Positions 17,282-26,498 are shown, counted from the first letter of the stretch. The stretch: DNA of 63,455 nucleotides from Bradyrhizobium campsiandrae (GCF_014529705.1 NZ_JAANIH010000051.1:1-63455), one strand, 5' to 3'. The notes: generated from the sequence alone by a model not told the origin. Program-made: numbers and translations.

Positions 17282-18148
17282 CTATGCGACAATCCATTCG
17301 AGCAGCGCATTCTGCGCGTGCAGGAGATAGGCCTTTGCCGGCGGGCTCTGGCACGTGGCGTGGGCCATCGCATCGTTCGAGACCTCCTGGCCCCGAGTCA
17401 CCGGTGGGCAGGGCAGGAAAATCGCGTCAGGGCGGCATTTGGCGAGGAGATCGGCGGATATCCGATAGCTTACGAGCTGATGGTCATGTGCCTCCTCCGG
17501 CCAACAGTCCGAGAGGATCACGTCCGCATCGTACAGCGCGGACAGGTCGGTGGTTGCCGTGAATCTCGGACTTCCGATATCCCTGATATGCCAATCTGCC
17601 GGATAGGCCTGGGTGACCTCGATCGGCAGGACAAGGGACGCTTCAACCCAGGAGCGGAGGATGTTGGCATCGGGGGCTACGCCGGCCACCTTGAGGCCTT
17701 CGAGCGTTCCGCGTCTGCCTCTGACATAAGCGAGATCGCCCAGCGTCTCGCAAGGGTGATTTGAGCGCGTTCTCGCGTTGACGACCGGTGCATCGGCATA
17801 CGAGGCAAGCTCGCGCAAGGTCGACAATTCCCGACTGCGCACAACCAGGATGTCGAACCAATTGTCGAGATATTTTGCCAGATCAGCCGTCGTCTCTCGG
17901 ACATCGAACCGTATCGGTGGTTGTATGCTCAAGCCACCCATGGCCTGGACGCCAAGTTCGAAAGCCGTCGTATTCCGCCATCCACTATCGTCCGCGATGA
18001 CGGCCACGCGCTTTCCAGCGAGGCTCTGAGGCATGGAACGGCTGTTCCACGCCGCCGCCAGGATCAGCGCGCGATCGATGATCGACAGAAGCACATCCGG
18101 CCGCAGATCGTGGAACTGGAGGAAATCCCGGCTGGACTCGTTATGCAT
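17282..18148 (-). CDS. Ornithine/aspartate carbamoyltransferase-like protein with altered active site
   Basis: A 288-residue protein with the carbamoyltransferase fold, slightly shorter than the usual 305-310. The motif HPC is intact (NHPCETLGDLA, 130-140), as in HPCQ...D of true enzymes. The carbamoyl-phosphate motif STRTR is SGWRNTT (55-61), losing the first Arg position and keeping one Arg. The HCLP loop is LPCPP (245-249), where the His is gone and Cys kept. The ornithine-binding DxxxSMG is DVILSDC (209-215). It therefore probably does not make citrulline and may use another carbamoyl acceptor or be regulatory. It follows the MAPEG gene by 28 bp on the same strand. Confidence 0.72.
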   Translation of the reverse strand: MHNESSRDFLQFHDLRPDVLLSIIDRALILAAAWNSRSMPQSLAGKRVAVIADDSGWRNTTAFELGVQAMGGLSIQPPIRFDVRETTADLAKYLDNWFDILVVRSRELSTLRELASYADAPVVNARTRSNHPCETLGDLAYVRGRRGTLEGLKVAGVAPDANILRSWVEASLVLPIEVTQAYPADWHIRDIGSPRFTATTDLSALYDADVILSDCWPEEAHDHQLVSYRISADLLAKCRPDAIFLPCPPVTRGQEVSNDAMAHATCQSPPAKAYLLHAQNALLEWIVA

Positions 18149-18176
18149 TGCGCAAGCGACACGTCCGGACGTCTGA

Positions 18177-18575
18177 TCAAAGCACCTTGAAGATCGCCAG
18201 CGCCAGCACGGCCTGTGCCAGGAAGCCGACGGTGAAGGCGAGGGTGCGGAACACCGGGATGCCGAGCGCGTAGACGATCAGATGCGCGACCCGCGCCCAG
18301 AAATAGACCACGCAGGCGAGCACGGTCCATTTTGACGAATAGTCGATCGCGTTCAGGATCAGCACCAGCGGCGCGAACAGCACGAGGTTCTCGACGGCAT
18401 TGTCGTGCGCGAACATCAGCCGGTTCGCCCATTCGGCCTGAGGCTTGTCGCCGCGCGAGGGGTTGGCCATGGCGCCGCTGAGCCCGCGAATCTGGCAGCG
18501 GTTGATGGTGTAGGGAATCCAGAGGATCCCGGTCAGGATCACCGTGCAGGTCAGCCAGAACAATTCACGCGTCAT
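18177..18575 (-). CDS. MAPEG-family membrane protein
   Basis: A 132-residue integral membrane protein with four predicted helices (about 5-22, 58-78, 82-105, 110-130). It has the MAPEG signature N..E....F.P (AHDNAVENLVLFAPLVL, 56-72) and R..H...Y (ARVAHLIVYALGIP). MAPEG proteins in eukaryotes are glutathione-dependent enzymes of eicosanoid metabolism; bacterial members have undefined roles, often in detoxification. It precedes the OTC-like gene closely, and phaC lies upstream on the same strand at 58 bp, so the three may share a transcript. Confidence 0.88.
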   Translation of the reverse strand: MTRELFWLTCTVILTGILWIPYTINRCQIRGLSGAMANPSRGDKPQAEWANRLMFAHDNAVENLVLFAPLVLILNAIDYSSKWTVLACVVYFWARVAHLIVYALGIPVFRTLAFTVGFLAQAVLALAIFKVL

Positions 18576-18633
18576 AACCCGGTCCCCTCCAAAATCGATG
18601 CCGTGAGCTTATACGAAAACGCGCGGCCCTGCG

Positions 18634-20463
18634 CTATGCGCGAACCCTGACATAGCTGCCGGGAGCGTCCTCGATGGGCGGGAACGCCTCGGTGCCGACA
18701 CTGCGCGCCGGCACTTCCTCCGGGTCGAGCCCGCCAAGCCATTCGCGCCAGTCCGGCCACCACGAGCCCTTGTGCTCCACCGCGCCCTTCATCCACTCGG
18801 CGACGTTGGCAGCCTTGATGTTGTCGTTGGTCCAGTACTGGTACTTGCCCGCGGCCGGCGGATTGACGACGCCGGCGATATGGCCGGAGCCTGACAGCAC
18901 GTACTTCACCGGCCCGCCGAAGAACTGCGAGCCGTACAGCACCGATTCCGCCGGCGCAATGTGATCCTCGCGCGTGGCGAGGTTGTAGACGGGCACCTTG
19001 ACCTTGGACAGGTCGAGCAGGGTGTTGTCGAGCACCATGGTGCCGGTCGAGAGGCGGTTCTCCAGATAGCAGTTGCGCAGATAGTAGGAATGGTTGGCCT
19101 GGGTCATCCGCGTCGCGTCGGAATTCCAGTGCAACAGGTCGAACGCGCTCGGCTGCTGGCCCTTCAGATAGTTGCTGACCACGTAGGACCAGATCAGGTC
19201 GTTGGAGCGCAGCATGTTGAACGCCATCGCCATCTTGGAGCCTTCGAGCACGCCTGACGCCTTCATGTCCTGCTCGAGCGCTGCGATCTGCTCCTCGTCG
19301 ACGAAGACGAGGAGATCGCCAGCATGGGTGAAATCGACCTGGGCGGCAAAGAACGTCGCCGACGTCACGCGCTGTCGCCGCTTCTCGGCGAGCCAGGCCA
19401 GCGTGGTCGCGAGCATGGTGCCGCCGACGCAATAGCCGGCGGTGTGCACCTTCATCTCGCCGGTGATCTTCTCGATCACGTCCATCGCCGTGAGCGGGCC
19501 CTCCTTCATGTAGTCTTCCCAGCTCTTGGCGCCCAGGCGCTTGTCTGGATTGACCCATGAGATCACGAACACGGTGATGCCCTGGTCGACGCACCACTTG
19601 ATGTAGGATTTCTCCGGCTTGAGATCGAGGATGTAGAACTTGTTGATCCAGGGCGGCACGATCAGAAGCGGCGTGCGCAGCACCTTCTCCGTGGTCGGCG
19701 CATACTGGATCAGCTGCATCATCTCGTTCTGGTAGATCACCTTGCCTGGCGTCGTCGCCATGTTGACGCCGACGACGAGGTTGTCCGGGTTGGACTGGCG
19801 GATCTTCAGCATGCCCTTGCCGGCGGCGATGTCCTCGGCCAGCATGGTCAGCCCGCGCGCGAGGTTCTCGCCGCTGCTGGCAACGGTCTCGCGCAGCACC
19901 TCGGGATTTGTCAGCACGAAATTCGACGGCGAGATCGCGTTGGTGACCTGCTGCACGTAGAACTCGGCCTTGCGGCGGGTCGCCGGATCGAGTTCGGCAT
20001 CTTGCACGAGGTCCTGCGCCCATTTGCTGGTGAGCAGATAGAGCTGCATCACGAAGTCGAAAAACTGGTTCGACTTCCATTCCGGATCGGCAAAGCGCTT
20101 GTCGCGCGGCGAGGGCGCAATCGCGGGCTGGGCGTCCTGGCCGGCCATCCGCCGCGCCGCCGAGCCCCAGAGATCGAGATAGTCCTTGGCAAGTTTGGTC
20201 TGGAGGTCCGACGAACGCGACTGGTCCGACAGCCAGTACTCGGCGACCGACGTGAAGGTCTTGACGACCTCCGCAAGCTCGGCCGGCGGACGGTCTTGAA
20301 CCTCACCGCTTTCGCGCGGCTTCAGATATGCGGCAAGCGCCTTGCCGCCGCTCTCCATCGCCCGCGCGACATTCATCGCGAAGGCTTCCGCATCGAACTT
20401 CGTTTCGGACTTTGTCCCTGACGTTGAGCCGGGCTTGGGCGTGTCGGTCGTGGCGATACTCAT
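18634..20463 (-). CDS. phaC: Class I poly(3-hydroxyalkanoate) synthase
   Basis: A 609-residue enzyme from ATG 20463 (the frame opens 7 codons earlier). It polymerises (R)-3-hydroxybutyryl-CoA into PHB on the granule surface. The lipase-like box GYCVGG (343-348) holds the nucleophile Cys345; the Asp in ATREDHIAP and the His in GSGHIAGVVNPP complete the catalytic triad. Length and the N-terminal PHB-synthase domain fit class I (PhaC alone, no PhaE). phaA, phaB and phaR are not in the window. A TGC-rich stretch at 20538-20553 (CTGCACTGC) recalls PhaR-type sites, untested. Divergent from a lipoprotein gene. Confidence 0.94.
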   Translation of the reverse strand: MSIATTDTPKPGSTSGTKSETKFDAEAFAMNVARAMESGGKALAAYLKPRESGEVQDRPPAELAEVVKTFTSVAEYWLSDQSRSSDLQTKLAKDYLDLWGSAARRMAGQDAQPAIAPSPRDKRFADPEWKSNQFFDFVMQLYLLTSKWAQDLVQDAELDPATRRKAEFYVQQVTNAISPSNFVLTNPEVLRETVASSGENLARGLTMLAEDIAAGKGMLKIRQSNPDNLVVGVNMATTPGKVIYQNEMMQLIQYAPTTEKVLRTPLLIVPPWINKFYILDLKPEKSYIKWCVDQGITVFVISWVNPDKRLGAKSWEDYMKEGPLTAMDVIEKITGEMKVHTAGYCVGGTMLATTLAWLAEKRRQRVTSATFFAAQVDFTHAGDLLVFVDEEQIAALEQDMKASGVLEGSKMAMAFNMLRSNDLIWSYVVSNYLKGQQPSAFDLLHWNSDATRMTQANHSYYLRNCYLENRLSTGTMVLDNTLLDLSKVKVPVYNLATREDHIAPAESVLYGSQFFGGPVKYVLSGSGHIAGVVNPPAAGKYQYWTNDNIKAANVAEWMKGAVEHKGSWWPDWREWLGGLDPEEVPARSVGTEAFPPIEDAPGSYVRVRA

Positions 20464-20714
20464 GAGGCAACAGTAACGATTCATTCCGTATTCGTCACCG
20501 CGAAGCTCGCTGGTTTCACGCTAAACAGGGGCGAAGATGTGCTGCACTGCGACAAGGCTTCTTGCTTTTGTCACAATCACGGTGCACGTCTTGTCGTGTG
20601 GGCCTTGGATGATTTCTCGCTCGTACCATTTGTGGGCAGCAATGGTTTGAGCTTGGGCAGGTTGTTGGTTAAGCTATCGGCAGCCTTGCATGGGACGAGT
20701 AGGGGATTTCCCAG

Positions 20715-20987
20715 GTGTTGGCGTTGTGGGACCTGCAAAAGACGCGGCTCGCTTGCTGCGCGCTCCTGATGGCGTTCGCGCTCGGCGGCTGCTCCAGCCA
20801 GCTCGCGGATATGTCGGCCGCGGACACGCCGGCCCATCCCAAGGAGCCCGGCAGCTATCTCCCGGTTCACGATTTGCCGCCAGACCGTGATCAGGCCGTC
20901 ATCCCCCCCGACCAGCGCGCCAAGATCGAGGCGGAGCTGGCGGCCGCGCGCGATCGCCAGGCCGTCGCCGCCAAGGACGCCAAGTAG
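20715..20987 (+). CDS. Small lipoprotein
   Basis: A 90-residue protein opening at GTG 20715 behind an AGGGGA stretch. The hydrophobic segment LACCALLMAFALGGC ends in a lipobox (ALGGC), so Cys27 should be lipidated and the protein anchored in a membrane facing the periplasm. The rest is polar and alpha-helical (PPDQRAKIEAELAAARDRQA). No family recognised. It is the first gene rightward from the phaC divergent promoter region and 245 bp ahead of the aminotransferase. Confidence 0.65.
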   Translation: MLALWDLQKTRLACCALLMAFALGGCSSQLADMSAADTPAHPKEPGSYLPVHDLPPDRDQAVIPPDQRAKIEAELAAARDRQAVAAKDAK

Positions 20988-21231
20988 CCGCGCTGAAGTG
21001 GGAGAGGACGGCCATCGCGGGGCGCAAGGTATCGCTGGCGCCCCCGCCGCGCCGTGCTAAAAAGACTTCAATTCAGCCGAGAGTCAGGGCGAAGGAGTTT
21101 AGTCCTTGTCGCCAAAATTCACTCCAAGTCTTTGATCTTGAGTGATTTTTGCGCGCGGGGCGGGGTTCTTTCGAAGGCTGGCCAGCGCCCCTCGATTCTG
21201 TCCTGACCGGTTGCCCGGAGCCCAGAGAGCC

Positions 21232-22452
21232 ATGGAAGAATTTTACCGCATCCGCCGCCTTCCGCCTTACGTGTTCGAGCAGGTCAACCGGGCCAAGGCG
21301 GCCGCGCGGAATGCCGGCGCCGACATCATCGATCTCGGCATGGGCAATCCGGATCTGCCGGCTCCGCCGCATGTCCTGGAGAAGCTGAAGGAGACGCTGG
21401 GCAAGCCGCGCACCGACCGCTATTCGGCGTCCCGCGGCATTCCGGGCCTGCGCCGGGCCCAGGCCGGCTACTACGCCCGCCGCTTCGGCGTGAAGCTCAA
21501 CCCCGACACCCAGGTGGTGGCGACGCTCGGCTCGAAGGAGGGCTTTGCCAACGTGGCGCAGGCGATCACCGCGCCGGGCGACGTCATCCTCTGCCCGAAC
21601 CCGAGCTATCCGATTCACGCCTTCGGCTTTTTGATGGCGGGCGGCGTGATCCGCTCGGTGCCCTCGGAGCCGACGCCGCAATTCTTCGAAGCGGTGGAGC
21701 GCGCCATCGTGCATTCGATCCCGAAGCCGCTGGCGCTCGTGGTCTGCTATCCCTCCAACCCGACCGCCTATGTCGCGAGCCTCGACTTCTACAAGGACCT
21801 CGTGGCGTTTGCGAAGAAGCACGAGATCCTGATCCTGTCGGATCTCGCTTATGCCGAGGTCTATTTCGACGAGAACAGCCCGCCGCCCTCGGTGCTCCAG
21901 GTGCCCGGCGCGATGGACGTCACCGTCGAATTCACCTCGATGTCGAAGACCTATTCGATGGCCGGCTGGCGCATGGGCTTTGCGGTCGGCAATGAGCGCG
22001 TGATCGCAGCGCTCGCCCGCGTCAAATCCTATCTCGACTACGGCGCGTTCACGCCGGTGCAGGTCGCGGCGACCGCGGCGCTGAACGGCCCCGACGATTG
22101 CATCAAGGAGATGCGCGACACCTACCGCAAGCGCCGCGATGCGCTGGTGGAATCATTCGGCCGTGCGGGGTGGGAGATCCCGCCGCCGGAGGCCTCGATG
22201 TTTGCCTGGGTGCCGCTGCCGGAGGCTTTCCGCAGCGTCGGCAGCATGCAGTTCGCGACCCTGATGGTGGAGAAGTCAGGCGTCGCCGTCTCGCCCGGCG
22301 TCGGCTTCGGCGAGCATGGTGAAGGATATGTCCGCATCGCCATGGTGGAAAACGAGCAACGGATCAGGCAGGCCGCGCGCGGCGTGCGTCGCTTCCTTGA
22401 AAGCGGCATCGAAACGTTGCACAACGTCGTTCCGCTCGCCAACAGGCGCTAA
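21232..22452 (+). CDS. Class I/II PLP aminotransferase (AlaC / LL-DAP aminotransferase-like)
   Basis: A 406-residue fold-type I aminotransferase. Lys239 in SMSKTYSMAGWRMGF forms the Schiff base with PLP; SDLAYAEV (203-210) gives the PLP-binding Asp-x-x-Tyr; Arg in YVRIAMVEN binds the substrate carboxylate. The opening EFYRIRRLPPYVFEQVNRAK matches the group that includes AlaC and bacterial LL-diaminopimelate aminotransferase-like enzymes. It is 28 bp upstream of homoserine dehydrogenase, an arrangement conserved in alphaproteobacteria. A role in alanine or aspartate-family amino acid metabolism is likely, but the exact keto acid is inferred. Confidence 0.88.
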   Translation: MEEFYRIRRLPPYVFEQVNRAKAAARNAGADIIDLGMGNPDLPAPPHVLEKLKETLGKPRTDRYSASRGIPGLRRAQAGYYARRFGVKLNPDTQVVATLGSKEGFANVAQAITAPGDVILCPNPSYPIHAFGFLMAGGVIRSVPSEPTPQFFEAVERAIVHSIPKPLALVVCYPSNPTAYVASLDFYKDLVAFAKKHEILILSDLAYAEVYFDENSPPPSVLQVPGAMDVTVEFTSMSKTYSMAGWRMGFAVGNERVIAALARVKSYLDYGAFTPVQVAATAALNGPDDCIKEMRDTYRKRRDALVESFGRAGWEIPPPEASMFAWVPLPEAFRSVGSMQFATLMVEKSGVAVSPGVGFGEHGEGYVRIAMVENEQRIRQAARGVRRFLESGIETLHNVVPLANRR

Positions 22453-22480
22453 TTCTCTTCTGCAGGTTCACTCAAGCATC

Positions 22481-23797
22481 ATGGTTGCACCCCTGAAAGT
22501 GGGCATAGCGGGGCTCGGCACCGTGGGTGCCGAAGTCGTCCGTCTGATTGAAACGCAGGCGCGCGTGCTCGCCGGCCGCAGCGGCCGCGGTATTCGCGTC
22601 GTTGCGGTCACGGCACGGTCGAAAGCCAAGAAGCGCGACATCGATCTGCGCGGCGTCGAATGGGTCAAGGATCCGGTTGCGCTCGCAACGCATCCCGAGG
22701 TCGATTGCTTCGTCGAACTGATGGGCGGCGCCGGCGATCCCGCGCTGTCGGCGGTCGAAGCCGCGCTCGACGCCGGCAAGTCGGTCGTCACCGCGAACAA
22801 GGCGCTGCTCGCCAAGCACGGCATCAAGCTGGCAAAGGCCGCCGAAAAGCATGGCGGCGCGCTGAATTTCGAGGCAGCCGTCGGCGCCGCGATCCCCGTC
22901 ATCAAGACGCTGCGTGAAGGTCTTGCGGGAACCGGAATCGATCGCGTCTACGGTATTCTCAACGGCACCTGCAATTACATCCTGACGCGGATGGAGCAGG
23001 AAGGCCTGTCGTTCGCCGAGTGCCTCAAGGATGCACAGCGGCTCGGCTATGCCGAGGCCGATCCGTCCTTCGACGTCGATGGCCACGACACCGCGCAGAA
23101 GCTCGCCATTCTCGCCAGCCTCGCTTTCGGCACGAAAGTTGCTCAAAGCGCGGTGTATGTCGAAGGCATCTCCTCCATTGCGCCGGAAGATCTTCGCGCC
23201 GCCGCCGATCTCGGCTACCGCGTCAAGCTGCTCGGCGTCGCCGTGCGCACCGCCAAGGGCATCGAGCAGCGCGTGCACCCGACCATGGTTCCCAAGACAT
23301 CCTCGATCGCGCAGGTGATGGGTGTCACCAATGCGGTCACGATTGATGGCGAGGGCATTCCGCCGATCACGCTGGTCGGCCCGGGCGCCGGCGGTGCGGC
23401 GACCGCATCCGCCGTCGTCGCCGACATCGCCGACGTCGCGCGCGGCATCCGCGCCAATCCGTTCGGCCGGCCGATCGCGCAGTTGCGCGACACCACGAAG
23501 GCGCCGATGGAGCGTCACGAAGGCGGCTATTACATCCGCCTCTTGGCGCGCGATTTTCCGGGCACCGCGGCTGCGATCGCGACCCGGCTCGCGGAGCAGA
23601 AGATTTCGATCGAGTCGATCGTGCAGCGCCATCCCAATGGCGGCGCCGCAGCGGCCAATGGCAAGGCGGTGCCGGTGCCCGTAATCCTGATCACCTATGC
23701 CACGCATGAGGACGCGGTGCGCCGCGCGCTCGCCGCCGTGCAGAAGGACAAGGTGATCAGCGGACGGCCGCAGGTCATCAGGATTGAAAAGAACTAG
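22481..23797 (+). CDS. hom: Homoserine dehydrogenase
   Basis: A 438-residue enzyme reducing aspartate semialdehyde to homoserine, the branch to threonine and methionine. The N-terminal Rossmann motif is GIAGLGTVG (8-16); the catalytic domain has the family hallmarks TANKALLAKHG and GILNGTCNYILTRM and the substrate motif AEADPSFDVDGHDTAQK with catalytic Lys/Asp. Residues 350-435 form an ACT domain (YYIRLLARDFPG...IESIVQ), implying feedback control by threonine. The start is ATG 22481, just after the aminotransferase; glpX follows at 92 bp, so the three genes are probably one operon. Confidence 0.95.
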   Translation: MVAPLKVGIAGLGTVGAEVVRLIETQARVLAGRSGRGIRVVAVTARSKAKKRDIDLRGVEWVKDPVALATHPEVDCFVELMGGAGDPALSAVEAALDAGKSVVTANKALLAKHGIKLAKAAEKHGGALNFEAAVGAAIPVIKTLREGLAGTGIDRVYGILNGTCNYILTRMEQEGLSFAECLKDAQRLGYAEADPSFDVDGHDTAQKLAILASLAFGTKVAQSAVYVEGISSIAPEDLRAAADLGYRVKLLGVAVRTAKGIEQRVHPTMVPKTSSIAQVMGVTNAVTIDGEGIPPITLVGPGAGGAATASAVVADIADVARGIRANPFGRPIAQLRDTTKAPMERHEGGYYIRLLARDFPGTAAAIATRLAEQKISIESIVQRHPNGGAAAANGKAVPVPVILITYATHEDAVRRALAAVQKDKVISGRPQVIRIEKN

Positions 23798-23889
23798 GGC
23801 ATGCAATGACACGGTTCGAACGAACTGTGGGTGTTACGAGTTGATGCGAGCGGAGACTTCCGCCCAAACCGTTTCGAAGGAGTTAGCCG

Positions 23890-24891
23890 ATGTCGACCCA
23901 TATTGAAGTCCCCCCGCATGCCTTGCTCGAGCGTATCCTCACGCTGGAGATCGTGCGCGTGACGGAGCGGGCGGCGGTGTCGTCGGCGCGGCTGCGCGGC
24001 CACGGGCAGGAGAAGGCCGCCGACCAGGCCGCCGTCGATGCCATGCGGCGCGAGCTCAACAAGCTGCCGATCCAGGGCACCATCGTGATCGGCGAGGGCG
24101 AGCGTGACGAGGCGCCGATGCTCTTCATCGGCGAGAAGGTCGGCGTGAACGCCGGTCCCGAGGTCGATATCGCGGTCGATCCGCTCGAAGGCACCACGCT
24201 GTGCGCCAAGAACATGCCGGGCTCGATCGCCACCATGGCGATGGCCGATGGCGGCACGCTGCTGCACGCGCCCGACGTCTACATGCAGAAGCTCGCAATC
24301 GGCCCCGGCTACGACAAGGGCGTCGTCGATCTCGATGCTTCTCCCGCCGACAACGTCCGCCGCCTCGCCAAGGCCAAGGGCGTCAAGCCCGAGGGCATCA
24401 CCGTGCTGGTGCTCGATCGTCCGCGCCATGCCAGCATCATCGAGAGCGTGCGCTCGACCGGCGCTGCGGTGCGTCTCATCACCGACGGCGACGTCGCCGG
24501 CGTGATCCACACCGCCGACCCCGACAACACTGGCGTCGACATGTATCTCGGCACCGGCGGCGCGCCGGAAGGCGTGCTCGCGGCCGTGGCGCTGCGCTGC
24601 ATCGGCGGCCAGATGCAGTGCCGGCTGATCCTCGATTCCGGCGAGAAGATCGAGCGCGCCGCCAAGATGGGCGTCAACGATCCCAAGATGATTTACGGCA
24701 TCGAGGACATGGCGCGCGGCGACTGCCTGTTCGCCGCCACCGGCGTTACGACCGGGTCACTGCTGTCAGGCGTCAAATTCCGCAAGGACGGCGTGATCGA
24801 GACCGAGACGGTGGTGATGCGCTCCGTTACCGGCACCGTGCGCTACATCAAGGCCGAGCACCGCGAGCTCGCCAAGTTCCACCTGGATTGA
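23890..24891 (+). CDS. glpX: Class II fructose-1,6-bisphosphatase (GlpX)
   Basis: A 333-residue Mg/Mn-dependent phosphatase converting fructose-1,6-bisphosphate to fructose-6-phosphate in gluconeogenesis; in autotrophic relatives it can also act on sedoheptulose-1,7-bisphosphate. Metal and phosphate motifs are intact: IGEGERDEAPML (about 67-78), VDPLEGTT (95-102) and GTGGAPEGVL. The ribosome site GAAGGAG precedes ATG 23890. The position after hom repeats the order found across bradyrhizobia. A palindromic repeat directly follows. Confidence 0.95.
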   Translation: MSTHIEVPPHALLERILTLEIVRVTERAAVSSARLRGHGQEKAADQAAVDAMRRELNKLPIQGTIVIGEGERDEAPMLFIGEKVGVNAGPEVDIAVDPLEGTTLCAKNMPGSIATMAMADGGTLLHAPDVYMQKLAIGPGYDKGVVDLDASPADNVRRLAKAKGVKPEGITVLVLDRPRHASIIESVRSTGAAVRLITDGDVAGVIHTADPDNTGVDMYLGTGGAPEGVLAAVALRCIGGQMQCRLILDSGEKIERAAKMGVNDPKMIYGIEDMARGDCLFAATGVTTGSLLSGVKFRKDGVIETETVVMRSVTGTVRYIKAEHRELAKFHLD

Positions 24892-24897
24892 CGCGCC

Positions 24898-25002
24898 CGT
24901 CATTCCGGGTCTCGCGAAGCGAGAGCCCGGAAATCCGTCGGGCGGCAAAGTCTGAGGCGAAATGGATTCCGGGCTCGATGCTGCGCATCGCCCCGGAATG
25001 AC
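24898..25002. repeat. Palindromic intergenic repeat, family D (CGTCATTCCGGG...CCCGGAATGAC)
   Basis: Terminal inverted repeats CGTCATTCCGGG and CCCGGAATGAC enclose two smaller hairpins, TCTCGC-GAA-GCGAGA and GATGC-TGC-GCATC. The full element of about 105 bp fills the gap between glpX and the haloacid dehalogenase gene. It belongs to a dispersed element type familiar from bradyrhizobial genomes. Confidence 0.8.
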
Positions 25003-25026
25003 AACAAGAACAACAGGGGACGCGCC

Positions 25027-25746
25027 ATGTCCGATCTCTCCGCCGTCAAAGCCCTCATCTTCGACGTGTTCGGCACGGTCGTCGACTGGCGCACCAGCCT
25101 GATCACCGACTTCATGTGGTGGAGCAGACAGCGCGGCATCAGCGCCGACTGGACCGCGCTCGTCGACGGCTGGCGCGCGGTGTACTCGGCCTCGATGGAC
25201 GATGTGCGCAAGCATCCCGAGCGCGGCTATGTCATGCTCGACGATCTGCATCGCCGCTCGCTCGAGAAGCTGGTCGAGCAGTTCGCGATCAAGGGCCTCA
25301 CCGATGCCGATCTCGACTACCTGACCAAGGGCTGGCACCGCCTCAATCCCTGGCCCGACAGCGTCGCCGGCCTGACCCGGCTGAAGACGAAGTTCGTGAT
25401 CTCGCCGCTGTCGAACGGCAACGTCGCGCTGCTCACCAACATGGCGAAGTTCGCCGGCCTGCCCTGGGACCTCATCATGTCGGCCGAACTGTTCGAGCAC
25501 TATAAGCCCGATCCCGAAACCTATCTCGGCGCCGCAAAGCTGCTTTGTCTCAAGCCCGGTGAAGTGATGATGGTCGCCGCCCACAATGGCGATCTCGCCG
25601 CCGCGCAGAAGAACGGCTTGAAGACCGCCTTCGTGGCGCGGCCGACCGAGTATGGGCCGCACCAGAAAGTCGATTTCGAAGCCACCGGCGCCTGGGACAT
25701 CGTCGCGAAGGATTTTGGCGGGATCGCCGACAAGCTCGGCTGCTAA
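25027..25746 (+). CDS. Haloacid dehalogenase, type II ((S)-2-haloacid dehalogenase family)
   Basis: A 239-residue HAD hydrolase. The nucleophile Asp13 lies in FDVFGTVVDW; motif II is SPLSNGN (about 118-124); motif III Lys is in FEHYKPDPETY (158-168); the acidic motif IV is degenerate, AAHNGDLAAA where dehalogenases have SSNAWDA. The family hydrolyses 2-haloalkanoic acids with inversion, but many members act on other substrates, and the changed motif IV makes real dehalogenase activity uncertain. It converges with the GntR regulator (13 bp apart). Confidence 0.85.
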   Translation: MSDLSAVKALIFDVFGTVVDWRTSLITDFMWWSRQRGISADWTALVDGWRAVYSASMDDVRKHPERGYVMLDDLHRRSLEKLVEQFAIKGLTDADLDYLTKGWHRLNPWPDSVAGLTRLKTKFVISPLSNGNVALLTNMAKFAGLPWDLIMSAELFEHYKPDPETYLGAAKLLCLKPGEVMMVAAHNGDLAAAQKNGLKTAFVARPTEYGPHQKVDFEATGAWDIVAKDFGGIADKLGC

Positions 25747-25759
25747 CCGAGCTGCCGCC

Positions 25760-26425
25760 TCACGCGATCTTCAGCGTGAGCTCGCTCGTCTCCGTCTCCG
25801 CAAAGCCCGCCTGCAGCACCTCCTCGCGCTTGTGGCGCAGATGCGCACGCAGGATGTGGGAGAGGCCGGCGCCGTCGCGGCGCTCGAGCGCGTTCAGGAT
25901 CGCCTCGTGCTCTTTCACGGCGAGCGCCCAGCGCTGCGGCGTCATCGGCGTGACGTAGCGGGCGCGGCGGATGCGCGCGGTGACGGAGGCGTACAGCGCT
26001 GACAGCGCGGGGTTGCCGGCCGCGTTGACGATTCCCTCGTGAATGGCGCGGTTGCCGCGATAATACTGGATCAGATCGCCTTCGCGATAATGCTGCACCA
26101 TCGCGGCGTGGGCCGCCGCGATGTCAGCGATGCCAGCGTCGCTGATGCGCTCGCAGGCGAGCTCGCCCGCCAGCGCTTCGAGGCCCTGGCAGACCTCGAA
26201 CAGGTCGCGCATGTCCTTGTCGGTCAGCTTTGCCGCACGCGAGCCGCGATGCGGCAGGAGCTGCACCAGGCCCTCGGCGGCCAGCACCTTGAGCGCCTCG
26301 CGCAGCGGTGTGCGTGAAATCTCGAGCCGTTCGCACAGCTCGCGCTCTGGGATTCGCGCGCCCGGCGGGATTTCGCCGTCGAGCAGAATGTCGCGGATGC
26401 GGCCGACGACCTCCTCATGCAGCAT
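25760..26425 (-). CDS. GntR-family regulator, FadR/FCD subfamily
   Basis: A 221-residue repressor from ATG 26425 (GAGGG 6 bases upstream; a TTG 8 codons earlier falls inside the operator candidate). Residues 1-70 are the winged helix with the GntR signature PPGARIPERELCERLEISRTPLREALK. Residues 80-205 are the all-helical FCD ligand domain, with metal/ligand-type residues in NRAIHEGIVNAAGN and KEHEAIL (Asp/His pattern). It is divergent from the crotonase-CoA-transferase-TTT-pdxA operon, with matched inverted 14-mers between them, so it most likely controls that operon and itself in response to an acid or acyl-CoA effector. Confidence 0.92.
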   Translation of the reverse strand: MLHEEVVGRIRDILLDGEIPPGARIPERELCERLEISRTPLREALKVLAAEGLVQLLPHRGSRAAKLTDKDMRDLFEVCQGLEALAGELACERISDAGIADIAAAHAAMVQHYREGDLIQYYRGNRAIHEGIVNAAGNPALSALYASVTARIRRARYVTPMTPQRWALAVKEHEAILNALERRDGAGLSHILRAHLRHKREEVLQAGFAETETSELTLKIA

Positions 26426-26438
26426 GGGCGCCCTCAAA

Positions 26439-26452
26439 TTTGAATGCAAAAT
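26439..26452. promoter_or_regulatory. Operator candidate 1 of the GntR/FCD regulator
   Basis: TTTGAATGCAAAAT is the exact reverse complement of the 14-mer at 26499-26512. It lies 14 bases before the regulator's ATG, overlapping its 5' leader or promoter. Centre-to-centre distance to the second copy is 60 bp. Confidence 0.6.
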
Positions 26453-26498
26453 AGCGACAGTAGACGAAAGTTAGGTAATTATATCTTGAAAATTGCGC

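Noticed and set aside
17282..18148. Functional argF beside argC
   Set aside because: The carbamoyl-phosphate and ornithine motifs are altered, so an arginine-synthesis role is not supported despite the closeness to argC.
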